Assembly: GCF_021538675.1 (NCBI RefSeq)
Contig: NZ_JAJUKH010000005.1
Coordinates: forward strand, 62,001-126,000
Reading direction: 5' to 3'
Origin: Paenarthrobacter sp. AR 02
GTDB lineage: Bacteria; Actinomycetota; Actinomycetes; Actinomycetales; Micrococcaceae
DNA length: 64,000 nt
The notes beneath the pieces were generated by a model, which was not told where the DNA came from, did no database searches, and worked only from the letters and a program-made list of their open reading frames with translations. Position 1 is the first letter of the stretch. Every line of letters begins with the position of its first letter. The translations under genes and the position numbers were made by a program. This document shows, piece after piece, positions 45,455 through 55,263 of this stretch.

Positions 45455-45808
45455 TCAGTTCCAGAGAGTGGCGATGGCGATGTTCACCAGGGCCAGGCCA
45501 CCCACGCTGTGTGCCAGGCCGGTGGACACCGGTTCGCCGTTCTTGACCTTGCGGGAGCCAATGACGGCGAGGACCGCTACAGCCACTGCGATGGCGAACT
45601 TGACGCCCAGCTTGAAGTAGTTGGGATCGGCGTTGGGAAGCATCGGCAGGACGCCCATCATGGCAATGCCCGTCAGGAGCTGGAGGAACGCGCCGTCGCG
45701 CTGGCGGGGGTGGACCGTGGGCTCCCGGAGGGTCGCGATCCAGTAACCCACGATCATGGCTGCGCCGACAATGTGGAAGAACACCAGAATGCTGAACAGA
45801 ATACTCAT
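45455..45808 (-). CDS. Small four-helix membrane protein
   Basis: 117 residues with four hydrophobic segments (about 3-25, 42-60, 66-85, 95-115) and little else: SILFSILVFFHIVGAAMIVG, LTGIAMMGVLPML, FAIAVAVAVLAVIGS, VGGLALVNIAIATLW. The arrangement is seen in unnamed actinobacterial integral membrane proteins. Function unknown. The ATG at 45808 has TAAGCT 6 nt ahead; GGAG is present but only 2 nt from ATG. Confidence 0.78.
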   Translation of the reverse strand: MSILFSILVFFHIVGAAMIVGYWIATLREPTVHPRQRDGAFLQLLTGIAMMGVLPMLPNADPNYFKLGVKFAIAVAVAVLAVIGSRKVKNGEPVSTGLAHSVGGLALVNIAIATLWN

Positions 45809-45820
45809 GGCTCCAGCTTA
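45809..45820 (-). promoter_or_regulatory. Leaderless-type -10 element of the small membrane protein gene
   Basis: On the minus strand TAAGCT (45820-45815) plus GGAGCC is exactly 6 nt before the ATG. Confidence 0.55.
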
Positions 45821-45870
45821 TCCAGAGGGTTCTACGTCGCGTAGCAAAGCCACGCGCAGGTGGTTAAAGC

Positions 45871-45911
45871 AAAAGGGCAGGTTGCCCGATATCCGGCAAC
45901 CTGCCCTTTCA
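45871..45911 (-). terminator. Rho-independent terminator after sucB
   Basis: AAAGGGCAGGTTGCC and GGCAACCTGCCCTTT (45895-45909) form a 15-bp perfect stem with a short CGATATCC loop. On the minus strand it is followed by TTTTGC. It lies 30 bp after the sucB stop. Confidence 0.88.
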
Positions 45912-45939
45912 GTTCCGCAGTGCTTACGGGTTCGTGATC

Positions 45940-47676
45940 CTAGAGACCCAGGTCCGCTTCGAAAGCACCTTCCTCAAGGCGGGCCTTGAGGGTCTGCAGG
46001 AAGCGGCCGGCGTCGGCACCGTCCACCAGACGGTGGTCGTACGTCAGCGACAGGTACATCATGGAGCGGATGGCAATCGAGTCGTCGCCGTTCTCATCGG
46101 CAACCACAACGGCGCGCTTGACGATCGCGCCGGTGCCCAGGATGCCAACCTGCGGCTGGTTGATGATCGGGGTGTCGAACAGTGCACCAACGGAACCGAT
46201 GTTGGTGATGCTGAACGTACCGCCGGACAGTTCGTCCGGACCGATCTTGCCATCACGGGTACGGCCCGCGACGTCGGCGATCTTGCCGGCCAGGCCAGCA
46301 AGGTTGAGGTTGCCTGCGTCGGAAATGACGGGGACCAGGAGGCCCTTGTCAGTGTCGACGGCGATCGCCAGGTGCTCGGCGTTGTGGTACGTGATTTCCT
46401 GCTTGGACTCATCGTACGCAGCGTTCAGCTTGGGGTGCTGCTTCAGGGCCTCGGCAACTGCCTTGGCGATGAACGGCAGGAAGGTCAGCTTGACACCGTT
46501 CTGGGCCTGGAACGAGTTCTTGGCCTTGAGGCGGAGCTTGGCGATCTTGGTCATGTCGACCTCGTGCACCTGGGTCAGCTGGGTGGAGACCTCAAGGGAC
46601 TCGCGCATGCGGCGGGCGATGACCTGGCGGATACGCGGGGCCTTCTCCGTGGTGCCACGCAGGGACGAAGCCACGACCGGCGCAGCCGACTTGGCAGCGG
46701 GCGCTGCAGCGGGGGCCGGGGCTGCCGGTGCAGCTGCAGCCTGCTTGGCTTCAGCGGCAGCAAGGACGTCCTGCTTGCGGATGCGGCCACCGACGCCGGT
46801 GCCGGCAACGGAGGTGATGTCTACGCCGTGCTGGTTGGCAAGCTTGCGGACCAGGGGAGTGACGTAGCCGGACTCCGAGGCAGACGTGTCACTGGCGGGT
46901 GCGGCGGCCGGTGCCTGTGCAGCAGCGGGAGCCGGTGCAGCAGGTGCCGGCGCAGCAGCGGGAGCCGGTGCAGCCGGTGCAGGCGCAGCGGCGGGGGCAG
47001 CCGGTGCCTCAGCGGGCTTCTCGGCAGCAGGCGCAGGTGCCGCGGCCGGAGCCGCCGCAGGTGCCGCGCCCGAGCCGATGACGGCCAGGACAGAGCCGAC
47101 TTCAGCAGTCTCGTCTTCGTTGACGCGGATCTCCTGAAGGGTGCCGGCAACGGGGGAGGGGATCTCGGTGTCGACCTTGTCGGTGGAAACCTCGAGGAGT
47201 GGTTCGTCAACCTCAACGGTGTCGCCCACGGCCTTGAGCCAGCGCGTCACAGTTCCTTCGGTGACGCTTTCGCCGAGGGCCGGGAGGGTTACTTCGTGGC
47301 CTTCGCCGCCGGAGGCTGCGGGAGCTTCGGCAGCAGGCGCTGCGGGAGCCTCTTCTGCGGGCGCAGGTGCAGCGGGTGCTTCCTCTGCGGGCGCAGCCGG
47401 AGCCTCCTGGGCCGGCGCGGCGTCGGCAGCAGAGCCTGAGCCGTCGCCGATGCGGACCAAGGGGGCGCCAACTTCGGCCGTCTCGTCTTCAGCGACGAGG
47501 ATTTCTTCGATGACGCCTGAGATCGGAGAAGGGATTTCGGTGTCTACTTTGTCGGTTGAAACCTCGAGCAACGGCTCGTCGATCTCCACCCGGTCACCAA
47601 CCTGCTTGAGCCAGCGGGTGACGGTTCCTTCGGTGACACTCTCACCGAGGGCGGGCAAGTTAACGGATTCAGACAT
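45940..47676 (-). CDS. sucB: Dihydrolipoamide acyltransferase E2 (SucB/DlaT) with two lipoyl domains
   Basis: E2 component of 2-oxoacid dehydrogenase complexes. Two nearly identical lipoyl domains, each with the modified Lys in [14 protein letters not shown], are joined by Ala/Pro-rich linkers (about residues 90-135 and 210-295). A peripheral-subunit-binding domain ([20 protein letters not shown]) and the catalytic domain follow, with [14 protein letters not shown] carrying the active-site His-Asp-Gly. 578 residues from ATG 47676, preceded by GGAGAACGGGGACG. In actinobacteria this protein (DlaT) serves pyruvate dehydrogenase and possibly 2-oxoglutarate dehydrogenase; the annotation sucB is conventional. 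lpdA lies just upstream. Confidence 0.93.
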   Translation of the reverse strand: MSESVNLPALGESVTEGTVTRWLKQVGDRVEIDEPLLEVSTDKVDTEIPSPISGVIEEILVAEDETAEVGAPLVRIGDGSGSAADAAPAQEAPAAPAEEAPAAPAPAEEAPAAPAAEAPAASGGEGHEVTLPALGESVTEGTVTRWLKAVGDTVEVDEPLLEVSTDKVDTEIPSPVAGTLQEIRVNEDETAEVGSVLAVIGSGAAPAAAPAAAPAPAAEKPAEAPAAPAAAPAPAAPAPAAAPAPAAPAPAAAQAPAAAPASDTSASESGYVTPLVRKLANQHGVDITSVAGTGVGGRIRKQDVLAAAEAKQAAAAPAAPAPAAAPAAKSAAPVVASSLRGTTEKAPRIRQVIARRMRESLEVSTQLTQVHEVDMTKIAKLRLKAKNSFQAQNGVKLTFLPFIAKAVAEALKQHPKLNAAYDESKQEITYHNAEHLAIAVDTDKGLLVPVISDAGNLNLAGLAGKIADVAGRTRDGKIGPDELSGGTFSITNIGSVGALFDTPIINQPQVGILGTGAIVKRAVVVADENGDDSIAIRSMMYLSLTYDHRLVDGADAGRFLQTLKARLEEGAFEADLGL

Positions 47677-47789
47677 GTCGTCCCCGTTCTCCTTATTGAT
47701 CTTTGTGCGGATGAATTCTGCTGGTCCGGGTCGGGTGCATCCGGCTGGTTCCGCCGCATGCACCCGACCCGTTTGTCTTGGGTAAAGAC

Positions 47790-49172
47790 TTAGCCGTGGA
47801 GCGGCTTGCCCGCGAGGGCGAGGTGGGCTTCGCCCAGTGCTTCGTTCTGGGTGGGGTGGGCGTGGACCAACTGGGCCACATCCTCCGGGTAGGCTTCCCA
47901 GTTCACGATCAGCTGGGCCTCACCGATCTGCTCACCAATGCGCGAACCGATCATGTGGATGCCAACTACGGGGCCGTCCTTCTGGCGGACGAGCTTGACG
48001 ATGCCACCGGTACCAAGGATGGAGCTCTTGCCGTTGCCGGCAAGGTTGTATTCCTGGGTCTGCACCTGGTCGTCGCCGAACTTGGCCTTGGCGGCCTTTT
48101 CGGTGTAGCCGACGGTGGCGATTTCAGGCTCGCAGTACGTGACCTTGGGGATGTTGATGTCCTCGACGATGGCCGGGTTGAGACCGGCGATTTCCTCGGC
48201 GACAAAGATGCCCTGCTGGTAGCCGCGGTGTGCAAGCTGGACGCCCGGGACGATGTCGCCCACGGCGTAGATGTTGCCAACGCCGGTGTGGAGACGCTCG
48301 TTGGTGATGACGAAGCCACGGTCGATGGTGATGCCGGCTTCTTCGTAGCCCAGGTTTGCGGTCACGGGACCGCGGCCGACTGCTACGAGCAGGAGATCGG
48401 CTTCGAACGTCTGGCCGTCAACCAAGGTGACCTTGACGCCGTCGTCGTTCTGCTCGACGCCTTGGAAGAAGATCCCGGTGGTGAACTTGATGCCGCGCTT
48501 CTTGAAGGCGCGCTCGAGGTTCTTGACGATTGAGGCGTCCTCGTTGGGAACCAAGGAGGGGAGGCCTTCGATGATGGTGACGTCAACGCCGAAGGACTTC
48601 CAGACGGAAGCGAATTCGACGCCGATGACGCCGCCGCCCAGGACGATGGCGCTCTTGGGGATGTAATCCATGGTGAGGGCCTGGTCCGAGGTGATGACCT
48701 TGCCGCCGATTTCGAGGCCAGGCAGTGAACGGGAGTAGGAACCCGTGGCAAGGACGATGTTCTTGCCCGTGTAGGACGTGCCGTTCACGACGACGGTGTT
48801 GTTGCCCTGGAGCTTGCCTTCACCTTCGATGACGGTGATGCCCTTGGACTTGATGAGTCCCTGGAGGCCCTTGTACTTTCCGGCAATGATGCCGTCCTTG
48901 TAGGCGTTGACGGCCGGCATGTCGATGCTGTCCAGCGTGACGTTAACGCCATACTTGGCGGAATCGCGTGCATGGTCGGCCAGTTCGGCCGAGTGCAGGA
49001 GGGCCTTGGTGGGAATACAGCCGTTGTGCAGGCAGGTCCCGCCGAGCTTTGCCTTTTCCACAAGGCCAACGGTGAACCCAAGCTGCACGGCCCGCAGGGC
49101 AGTGGCGTAGCCGCCGCTGCCGCCACCGAGTACCAGGATGTCGAATTCTTGCGCAGTTGCCTGATCGGCCAC
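47790..49172 (-). CDS. lpdA: Dihydrolipoyl dehydrogenase LpdA (E3)
   Basis: Flavoprotein that reoxidises dihydrolipoyl groups with NAD. FAD loop [14 protein letters not shown] at the N-terminus, redox disulfide [13 protein letters not shown], the NAD loop [13 protein letters not shown], and the C-terminal His-Glu pair in [14 protein letters not shown]. 460 residues from GTG 49172, which has GGGAG ahead on the minus strand; upstream codons are in frame but do not belong to the fold. It precedes sucB by about 110 bp in the same direction. Confidence 0.95.
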   Translation of the reverse strand: MADQATAQEFDILVLGGGSGGYATALRAVQLGFTVGLVEKAKLGGTCLHNGCIPTKALLHSAELADHARDSAKYGVNVTLDSIDMPAVNAYKDGIIAGKYKGLQGLIKSKGITVIEGEGKLQGNNTVVVNGTSYTGKNIVLATGSYSRSLPGLEIGGKVITSDQALTMDYIPKSAIVLGGGVIGVEFASVWKSFGVDVTIIEGLPSLVPNEDASIVKNLERAFKKRGIKFTTGIFFQGVEQNDDGVKVTLVDGQTFEADLLLVAVGRGPVTANLGYEEAGITIDRGFVITNERLHTGVGNIYAVGDIVPGVQLAHRGYQQGIFVAEEIAGLNPAIVEDINIPKVTYCEPEIATVGYTEKAAKAKFGDDQVQTQEYNLAGNGKSSILGTGGIVKLVRQKDGPVVGIHMIGSRIGEQIGEAQLIVNWEAYPEDVAQLVHAHPTQNEALGEAHLALAGKPLHG

Positions 49173-49404
49173 TAAAACGCTCCCTCGCGTGAGTGATGAC
49201 ACGGGACTGCGTGCCATCTGGTCTTTGGAACTTGTTCTGCCGTGATTATGCCAGCACCTAAGTTCTCTTGCATTTGTGACTACCGAGTTCACCTTAGCGA
49301 ACCACCTACCCATGCTCCACCCTCCGCGGGCGTTTGTGGTGTGCTTGTGTCGAGACTCACGTTCACTTGTGACACAGCCCTACACGCCGCATAATTCCGG
49401 GGTT

Positions 49405-49442
49405 GTGCGGGCCCCTGGTCATGGATGCGCAGGGGCCCGCAC
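49405..49442 (-). terminator. Stem-loop after pepA
   Basis: GTGCGGGCCCCTG (49405-49417) and CAGGGGCCCGCAC (49430-49442) form a 13-bp perfect stem 24 bp after the pepA stop. The rest of the gap up to lpdA (49173-49404) holds only AT-richer promoter-like sequence for lpdA (CATAAT, minus, near 49244). Confidence 0.78.
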
Positions 49443-49466
49443 GCCCTCGGAGGGCAGGGAATGCTG

Positions 49467-50990
49467 CTAGGCGGAGACCGCCAGGAGGTCCTCGGCGTAG
49501 GCAACCAGGGTCCGCACGGTGCAGCCGGTGCCCTGCTTGGGGGTGTAGCCGTACGGGCTGCCGTTGTTGAACGACGGCCCGGCAATGTCCACGTGGGCCC
49601 ACGGGATCTGCTGGCCGTCGCCGTTCTTGCCCACGAACTCGCGCAGGAAGACCGCAGCGGTCATCATGCCACCGTTGCGTTCACCGATGTTGGCCAGGTC
49701 CGCAACCTGTGAGTCCAGGCTCGGCCGCAGTTCTTCGGGCAGGGGCATGGGCCAAACCAGCTCACCGGCCCTGTCAGCGGCTGACTTAAGGGCTGCAGTG
49801 ACGGAGTCGGAGCCCATGACCCCGGCAGTACGCAGGCCCAAAGCGATCAGTTGCGCGCCGGTGAGGGTGGCCACGTCAATGATGGCGTCCGGGTGTTCCA
49901 GGCTGGCAGCAACGATGCCGTCGGCCATCACCAGACGGCCTTCGGCGTCAGTGTTAAGGACTTCAACCGTCTTGCCGCCGTAGACCGTCAGCACGTCGGC
50001 AGGCCGCTGCGCGGCACCGGACGGCATATTCTCCGCAATGCAGAGCCACGCGGTCGCCTTGATGGGAAGGCCAAGCGAGGCGATGGCCAGGACTGCGTTA
50101 AGTACGACGGCGGCACCGGCCATGTCGCTCTTCATGTCGCCCATTCCGAGGGCCGGCTTAATCGAGATGCCGCCGGTATCGAACGTGATGCCCTTGCCGA
50201 CGAGGGCGATCTTTTTGGTGGCCTTGGCGGGCGCGTATTCGACCTTGACCAGTCGCGGCTGGCGGGTTGACCCCTTGCCGACGCCCATGATGCCGCCGAA
50301 GCCTTCCTTGTCGAGTCGCTTCTCGTCCCAGACCGTTACCTTCACGGGGAGGCCCTTGGCGAGTTCCTTGGCGGACTCTGCAAACGACTCGGGATACAGG
50401 TGGCTGGGCGGCTGGTTGACCAGCGTCCGGGTGGCATTGACTGCGCGTGCCAGCACGGTGGCCCTGTCCAGTGCGGGCTGTGCCTCCTTGGCATCCACGT
50501 CAGAGAAGATCAAGGCCTTGGCGACCGGGGCCTTGAGTCCGTCCTTGCTGGAGCGGTGCTCCGTGTAGGAGTAGGCACCCAGGGCTGCACCTTCGGCCAG
50601 TGCTGCGACGTCGGCGACGGTGGTCGTCGGGAACGCGAGGGTTACCGAAGAGACGCCGGCCAGCTGCCGGACGGCAGACCCGGCGGCGCGGCGCAGGGCT
50701 TCTTCGGTGAGGCTGCCGCCGTCGGGCAGTTTGCCCACGCCCGCCAGGACCAGAATCTCCGAACCTGATTCCGGGAGCCCCGGCAGCCGGTGGACCTGAT
50801 CAGCGGCGCCTGTGATCCCCAGCAGCTGCAGGGAGCCGGCTACCGACTCGGCCGCCTTGGCGCTCAACGGGTTGGACAGCAGCACCGGGCCGTCCGTTCC
50901 CTGCGCAACGCCAAGCACAAGGGCGTCGCTGGGGGACTTTTTCAGGTCTTTGGCGATGATGCCCAGGATGATGTCAGTAGTCTTGACCAC
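49467..50990 (-). CDS. pepA: Leucyl aminopeptidase PepA (M17)
   Basis: Two-metal aminopeptidase acting on N-terminal residues of peptides. The family signature NTDAEGRL is present, with the metal-binding KGITFDTGGISIKP and the C-terminal VDIAGPSFNNGSPYGYTPKQGTG. 507 residues. The GTG start at 50990 has GAGGACAG as a weak ribosome binding site. Likely works downstream of the tricorn protease and the proteasome on peptides. Confidence 0.94.
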   Translation of the reverse strand: MVKTTDIILGIIAKDLKKSPSDALVLGVAQGTDGPVLLSNPLSAKAAESVAGSLQLLGITGAADQVHRLPGLPESGSEILVLAGVGKLPDGGSLTEEALRRAAGSAVRQLAGVSSVTLAFPTTTVADVAALAEGAALGAYSYTEHRSSKDGLKAPVAKALIFSDVDAKEAQPALDRATVLARAVNATRTLVNQPPSHLYPESFAESAKELAKGLPVKVTVWDEKRLDKEGFGGIMGVGKGSTRQPRLVKVEYAPAKATKKIALVGKGITFDTGGISIKPALGMGDMKSDMAGAAVVLNAVLAIASLGLPIKATAWLCIAENMPSGAAQRPADVLTVYGGKTVEVLNTDAEGRLVMADGIVAASLEHPDAIIDVATLTGAQLIALGLRTAGVMGSDSVTAALKSAADRAGELVWPMPLPEELRPSLDSQVADLANIGERNGGMMTAAVFLREFVGKNGDGQQIPWAHVDIAGPSFNNGSPYGYTPKQGTGCTVRTLVAYAEDLLAVSA

Positions 50991-51339
50991 GAGGATCTGT
51001 CCTCACTTCTCTCTGCATTGCATGGCGGGGCCGCATGTTTGGCGGCCTGCCCCGGTTGTCGCCCCACGTCATCTTGCGACGGCGGCCTTGGTCTTCAGGG
51101 CCGGCGCCGCACAGGCGCCGGTCCGTTTCGATCGTAGTCTCTCGGGTGCTTTGGACAGCAATTAAATGAGAGCTGCAGCACAACGGGGGCAGGAATGCCC
51201 GGTCGAAGTGGTGCGTTGTACAACTAGAGAAGAGTGCCGCTGCCGGGCGGGGGAGACCCTGGTCCCAACCTCCGGCAACAGCTGGCCACCCTGAAATTTG
51301 TCGTTGTCGTGAAGTTTGTCTTCGTGAAAGGAACATGCC
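50991..51339. other. Divergent gap between pepA and the PAC2 gene, with a structured leader
   Basis: 349 bp without a gene. For pepA there is TACGAT on the minus strand near 51133-51138 and, in its leader, an 8-bp stem CCGGCGCC/GGCGCCGG (51101-51121). For the PAC2 gene there is the 10-bp palindrome GTTGTACAAC (51215-51224) followed by a GC-rich foldable segment (51232-51290) and AAAGGA before GTG 51340. Confidence 0.6.
51232..51290 (+). ncRNA. Candidate structured 5' leader of the PAC2 gene
   Basis: Nested complementarity: GTGCC-GCTG-CCGG at 51233-51245 can pair with CCGGCAACAGCTGG-CCAC at 51272-51289, enclosing an inner hairpin GGGAGACC/GGTCCC. No riboswitch class that I know matches the sequence. 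The position directly after a promoter-like palindrome and before the ribosome binding site fits a regulatory leader. Confidence 0.35.
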
Positions 51340-52278
51340 GTGTTTGAACGGATATCCGGCTCCCTCCTGGACCCCGAGTCGCTCTATGCGAGCAACATCG
51401 AGACGTTCCACAGCCCTGAACTCCGGGGCCTGGACATGGTCATGGGCTTCACGGGCTTCGCCGATGCCGGTCACGTGGTCCGGCAGATCAACGCCGAGCT
51501 CCTGGATGGAGACGACGTCCAGGTAGTTGCCATGTTCGACGCCGACCAGCTCATCGACTACCGCTCGCGGCGGCCGCACATCAGCTTTATCGAAGACCAT
51601 CTTGAGGACTACCAGGCGCCGAAGCTCGGCCTGTACAAGTTGAACGACGGCCTCGGCCAGCCCTTCCTGCTGCTGGCCGGTTTTGAACCGGACCTTCAGT
51701 GGGAGCGGTTCTCCCGGGCCGTCGTCGGAATCGTTGAGAAGCTGGACGTGAACCTGGTGACGTGGATACATTCCATCCCCATGCCGGTGCCGCACACGCG
51801 ACCGATTGGCGTCACGGTGCACGGAAACCGGCCCGAACTGATCGATGGCATCTCCAGCTGGAAGCCCACCGTCGACGTGCCCGCCGCAATTGGCCACATC
51901 CTTGAGCTTCGACTTACTGAAGCGGAGCGGAACGTGGCAGGCTACGTCATCCACGTACCGCATTACCTTGCCGAAGCCGAGTACCCGCCAGCCGCCGTGG
52001 CAGGGTTGGAGTACCTGGGTGCCGCAACATCCTTGATGCTGCCCACCGACCGGCTGCGTGAAGCGGGACGCGAAGTGGGCCGCCAGATCGCCGAGCAGAT
52101 CCAGGCCTCCGAAGAGGTGCAGGCGGTGGTCTCCAACCTGGAGACCCGGTACGACGAGAAATCCGAAGGCATTGTGCGCCGTTCGTTGCTGGCCGACGAG
52201 AATGACGAGCTGCCCAACGCCGAGGACATCGGTGCGGCCGTGGAGGCATACCTGGCCCGTAAAGACTCGCCGCAATAA
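51340..52278 (+). CDS. PAC2 family protein
   Basis: Proteasome-assembly-chaperone-2-fold protein of 312 residues. Family features: DMVMGFTGFADAGHVVRQIN near residues 32-51, VVAMFDADQLIDYRSRRP, and LLLAGFEPDLQW. The C-terminus is helical and acidic (EEVQAVVSNLETRYDEK). Actinobacterial homologues (M. tuberculosis Rv2125 type) are conserved but without a proven role; a link to the proteasome is only inferred from the fold. GTG 51340 has AAAGGA 8 nt ahead. Confidence 0.85.
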   Translation: MFERISGSLLDPESLYASNIETFHSPELRGLDMVMGFTGFADAGHVVRQINAELLDGDDVQVVAMFDADQLIDYRSRRPHISFIEDHLEDYQAPKLGLYKLNDGLGQPFLLLAGFEPDLQWERFSRAVVGIVEKLDVNLVTWIHSIPMPVPHTRPIGVTVHGNRPELIDGISSWKPTVDVPAAIGHILELRLTEAERNVAGYVIHVPHYLAEAEYPPAAVAGLEYLGAATSLMLPTDRLREAGREVGRQIAEQIQASEEVQAVVSNLETRYDEKSEGIVRRSLLADENDELPNAEDIGAAVEAYLARKDSPQ

Positions 52279-52313
52279 ATCAGCTTTGAAGTCGTGGGAG
52301 GCATAATTGGGGG

Positions 52314-53681
52314 GTGAATGCTCCCCGCGCCTGGCTCATCTGGACAATCGGCGTGTTCGCCTACCTCGTGGCAGTCGCGCAGCGCACATCCTTTGGTGTC
52401 GCAGGCCTGGAAGCCACGGAACGTTTTGACGCCAGTGCCGCTGCGATCTCATTCTTCACGGTGCTGCAGTTGCTGGTTTACGCCGGCCTGCAGATCCCGG
52501 TGGGTGTCCTCGTGGACCGGTTCGGCTCCCGTGCCATGGTGGCCGGTGGTGCCGTCCTCATGGGCTTGGGACAGTTGCAGTTGGCTTTCGCTGAGAGTGT
52601 TCCCGGCGGGGTCCTGGGCCGGGTCCTGGTAGGGGCAGGCGATGCCATGACCTTCATCTCCGTGATCCGCCTGGTCCCCTTATGGTTTGCCCCGGCCAAG
52701 GTGCCGCTGGTTACCCAGCTCACGGGGATGTGCGGCCAACTGGGACAACTCTTCAGCGTCGTTCCCTTCGCGCTGCTCCTGCATTCCGCCGGTTGGACGC
52801 CGGCGTTCCTGACGCTGGCCGCAATGTCGGTGCTCGCCGTCGTTCTTGTGCTTGCACTACTGCGGGACGCGCCTCCAGGGCACCCGCCGCGGGCGGAAGG
52901 TCAAGGGCTCAGGGCTACCGGTGTCTCGCTGTCGCGTGCCTGGAAGCAGCCCGGCACCCGGCTCGGGCTCTGGAGCCACTTCACCGTGCAATTCAGTGGA
53001 AACCTCTTTGCGATGACCTGGGGCTACCCGTTCCTGCTCTCCGCCCAAGGCCTGGACGCTGGCACGGTTTCGGCGTTGATGGCACTCTTCGTGGCTACGG
53101 CCATCGTGGCAGGTCCGGGCTTCGGACGCTTCGTCGCCAAGCATCCCATGCGACGATCTGCGCTGGTCCTGCTGATTACGCTCGCCACGGCCCTGGCATG
53201 GGCTGCGGTCCTGGCCCTGCCTGAACGGGCTCCGCTCTGGCTCCTGGTGATCCTCGTGGTTGTGCTGGCCATTGGTGGCCCTGGATCCATGATTGGATTC
53301 GACTTCGCCCGCACCTTCAACCCTTCCCATCGGATCGGCACGGCTACAGGGATCGTCAACGTCGGGGGCTTCATTGCGGCGCTCGTCGCGATCTACCTCA
53401 TTGGCCTTGTCCTGGACCTGCTCAACGCCAGTGGCTTCTCCGGTGGTGAGTTGTACGGCTTGGCGTCCTTCCGCATCGCCCTCAGCGTTCAGTTCGTGCT
53501 CCTTGGGCTTGGAACGGTCCTGATCCTGATGACCCGGCGCAAGGTCCGCCGGCAGATGGCAGCCCAGGGAATCCACGTGCCTCCCTTGGTGGCTACGCTC
53601 GCCAAGCAGCGCCGGGAACGGATAGAGCGGCGACGCAGCCAGCGCGCCGAAGCTGCGGGCGACGGGACGAACCGGGCCTAG
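52314..53681 (+). CDS. MFS transporter (no substrate assigned)
   Basis: 455 residues with twelve predicted membrane helices. The loop 2-3 signature GVLVDRFGSRAMVAGGAVLMG is classical MFS. A basic C-terminal tail of about 45 residues (RKVRRQMAAQ to RRERIERRRSQR) follows the last helix. The start GTG 52314 has CATAAT 6 nt ahead and GGGAGG 12 nt ahead, so either a leadered or a leaderless mRNA is possible. It follows the PAC2 gene by 35 nt. Confidence 0.87.
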   Translation: MNAPRAWLIWTIGVFAYLVAVAQRTSFGVAGLEATERFDASAAAISFFTVLQLLVYAGLQIPVGVLVDRFGSRAMVAGGAVLMGLGQLQLAFAESVPGGVLGRVLVGAGDAMTFISVIRLVPLWFAPAKVPLVTQLTGMCGQLGQLFSVVPFALLLHSAGWTPAFLTLAAMSVLAVVLVLALLRDAPPGHPPRAEGQGLRATGVSLSRAWKQPGTRLGLWSHFTVQFSGNLFAMTWGYPFLLSAQGLDAGTVSALMALFVATAIVAGPGFGRFVAKHPMRRSALVLLITLATALAWAAVLALPERAPLWLLVILVVVLAIGGPGSMIGFDFARTFNPSHRIGTATGIVNVGGFIAALVAIYLIGLVLDLLNASGFSGGELYGLASFRIALSVQFVLLGLGTVLILMTRRKVRRQMAAQGIHVPPLVATLAKQRRERIERRRSQRAEAAGDGTNRA

Positions 53682-53759
53682 CGCACCCGCGGCAACAGCT
53701 TTTCCACATACGGCGAAAGGTTTCTGGTGCCGCCGGCCTGGCCTGCGCAGGCTGGAGCC

Positions 53760-55019
53760 ATGACAACCAACAAGATCCTGAGCATCCGCCAACCCGAAGA
53801 CGTCCTCGGCTACATTCCGCATATGTTGGGCTACTGGCCTGAAGACAGCCTCGTGGCGATCACCATGCAGGGGAAGGTTCTCGGCGCGACACTGCGCGTC
53901 GACCTTCCCGCCCGACATACGCCGCAGGTCCTTGCCGGATTTGCCGACCGGGTCCGCAGCTACCTGATCGCTGACGAAGAAGCGGATGGCGTTCTCCTGG
54001 CCCTCTACTCCGATTCCGGTTGGGCAGACGGTGCCGTGGTCCGCACCATGGTTCCGCTACTCGAGGAGCTGCGCCAATGCCTTGACGAGGTGGATTTATC
54101 TGTTCGGGACGCGTGGTTGGTGGGAAAGGACTATTGGCGCAGCGCTTACTGCACTGATACAGGTTGTTGCCCGGTGCCCGGCCGCTCCGTCGACAGCATT
54201 AGGGACAGCAGGCTGAGCGCAGAGTTGGTGTACCAGGGGAGTATGGTCGGTCCACCACCGGGAGCGGGCCCAGGGACGTCGTCCCTCGCCCGGCCCGGGA
54301 GCCTTGATGCGGGAGTCCTTGAGGCGGAGACGCACTACGGTGAGCGGATGCTCAGCCTGTGGCGCAGCGAGCGGTGCTTGGATGCGGTCCTGGCCGTTTG
54401 GCAGCATGTCATCAGCACCCGAGGGGAACGTAATCCGTTACACCCGGGACAGGATGCCGGGCTTGTAGGATTCCTGCGGATGACACTGAAGGTCCCGGCG
54501 TGGCGGGACGCTGTCATCGTCATGGCAGCCGCCGGAATCGAGTCGGCAAAGTCCGGAGCCGCGGCATACGGGTTCTTCGATGATGAAGGCGGGGAAGACC
54601 CCGTCTTCGATCCGTGCGAGGTGGGGGTGCCGGCCGTTGCTGCCACAGCGTCCGAAGCGTCATCGGCCGGGTCGTGGAGCGCGGTGGACGTGTACACCTA
54701 TGGGGATGTACTCCTGGGAATGCGGCCAGAGGTGCCCCTTTGGCCTCAGCTCCACGCGCTGCAACAGGTTATGTCGACTCTGTGCGTCGAAGAGGAAAAC
54801 GGTGCCGTGGCTGCGGCAGCCTTGACCATCCAAGGCTGGATTTCCTGGTGCAAAGGCAGGGGCTCAATAGCCCATGCCAGTCTGGAGCTCGCAGAGTCAG
54901 CGTGTCCCGGCTACCGCTTGGCAGAATTGCTCACTGACGTTCTGGCGCAGGGTGCCATTTGCGAGTGGGCGCGGCGCCCTGAATCGGCCTGGCGGGGGCG
55001 GCGTGACCTTTCTCTGTAG
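53760..55019 (+). CDS. DUF4192 family protein
   Basis: 419-residue soluble protein. The N-terminus ILSIRQPEDVLGYIPHMLGY followed by WPEDSLVAITMQG is the DUF4192 signature found throughout actinobacteria; the C-terminus is helical with LQQVMSTLCVEEENGAVAAA. ATG 53760 fits the family start; an in-frame ATG 53727 is less likely. CAGGCT is 6 nt before the ATG, a degenerate form of the leaderless box. Function unknown. It precedes the sigA regulatory region. Confidence 0.85.
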   Translation: MTTNKILSIRQPEDVLGYIPHMLGYWPEDSLVAITMQGKVLGATLRVDLPARHTPQVLAGFADRVRSYLIADEEADGVLLALYSDSGWADGAVVRTMVPLLEELRQCLDEVDLSVRDAWLVGKDYWRSAYCTDTGCCPVPGRSVDSIRDSRLSAELVYQGSMVGPPPGAGPGTSSLARPGSLDAGVLEAETHYGERMLSLWRSERCLDAVLAVWQHVISTRGERNPLHPGQDAGLVGFLRMTLKVPAWRDAVIVMAAAGIESAKSGAAAYGFFDDEGGEDPVFDPCEVGVPAVAATASEASSAGSWSAVDVYTYGDVLLGMRPEVPLWPQLHALQQVMSTLCVEEENGAVAAAALTIQGWISWCKGRGSIAHASLELAESACPGYRLAELLTDVLAQGAICEWARRPESAWRGRRDLSL

Positions 55020-55170
55020 TGCTTGACCATTTATCAGGCGTGGGTTTTCCAAAATCGTGAGACAATGGATGCCGAGACCCGGTTGGGTCCGCGTTCGAAT
55101 GCCTGAAGTGTCCCGGAGATCGGGAACATAACAGCGTCGTCGGGAGTTCTACATAAGGACTCTGCAGGCG

Positions 55171-55204
55171 GCGATCACATTTGAAATTGATCGCGGACTT
55201 GACA
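55171..55204 (+). promoter_or_regulatory. Palindrome and TTGACA upstream of sigA
   Basis: GCGATCACATTTGAAATTGATCGC has outer arms GCGATCA/TGATCGC and inner ATTT/AAAT, a near-perfect dyad with one extra C (55171-55194). Five bases further is TTGACA (55199-55204). The nearest -10-like hexamer, TATGGT (55226-55231), is 21 nt away, longer than usual. The dyad looks like an activator or repressor site for the sigA promoter. Confidence 0.5.
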
Positions 55205-55263
55205 GGGTCATAGTGGTGTTGCCCGTATGGTGATTCCACAGACCGCCGCTAGAAAGGTTTTCT

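Noticed and set aside
46886..47137. Ala/Gly-rich repeats resembling a repeat array
   Set aside because: They encode the two linker regions between lipoyl domains in SucB; coding low complexity, not a mobile or CRISPR repeat.
45934..47439. 501-codon + frame opposite sucB, rich in Gly, Arg, Ser and Cys
   Set aside because: Low-complexity mirror of the Ala/Pro-rich linkers of SucB; not a real gene.
51232..51290. Assignment of the PAC2 leader to a SAM-type riboswitch because of CCGGCAAC
   Set aside because: The other conserved SAM-riboswitch segments are missing and the gene is not in sulfur metabolism.
55199..55231. TTGACA...TATGGT as a standard sigA promoter
   Set aside because: The spacer is 21 nt, outside the usual 16-19; kept only as part of a regulatory region with low confidence.
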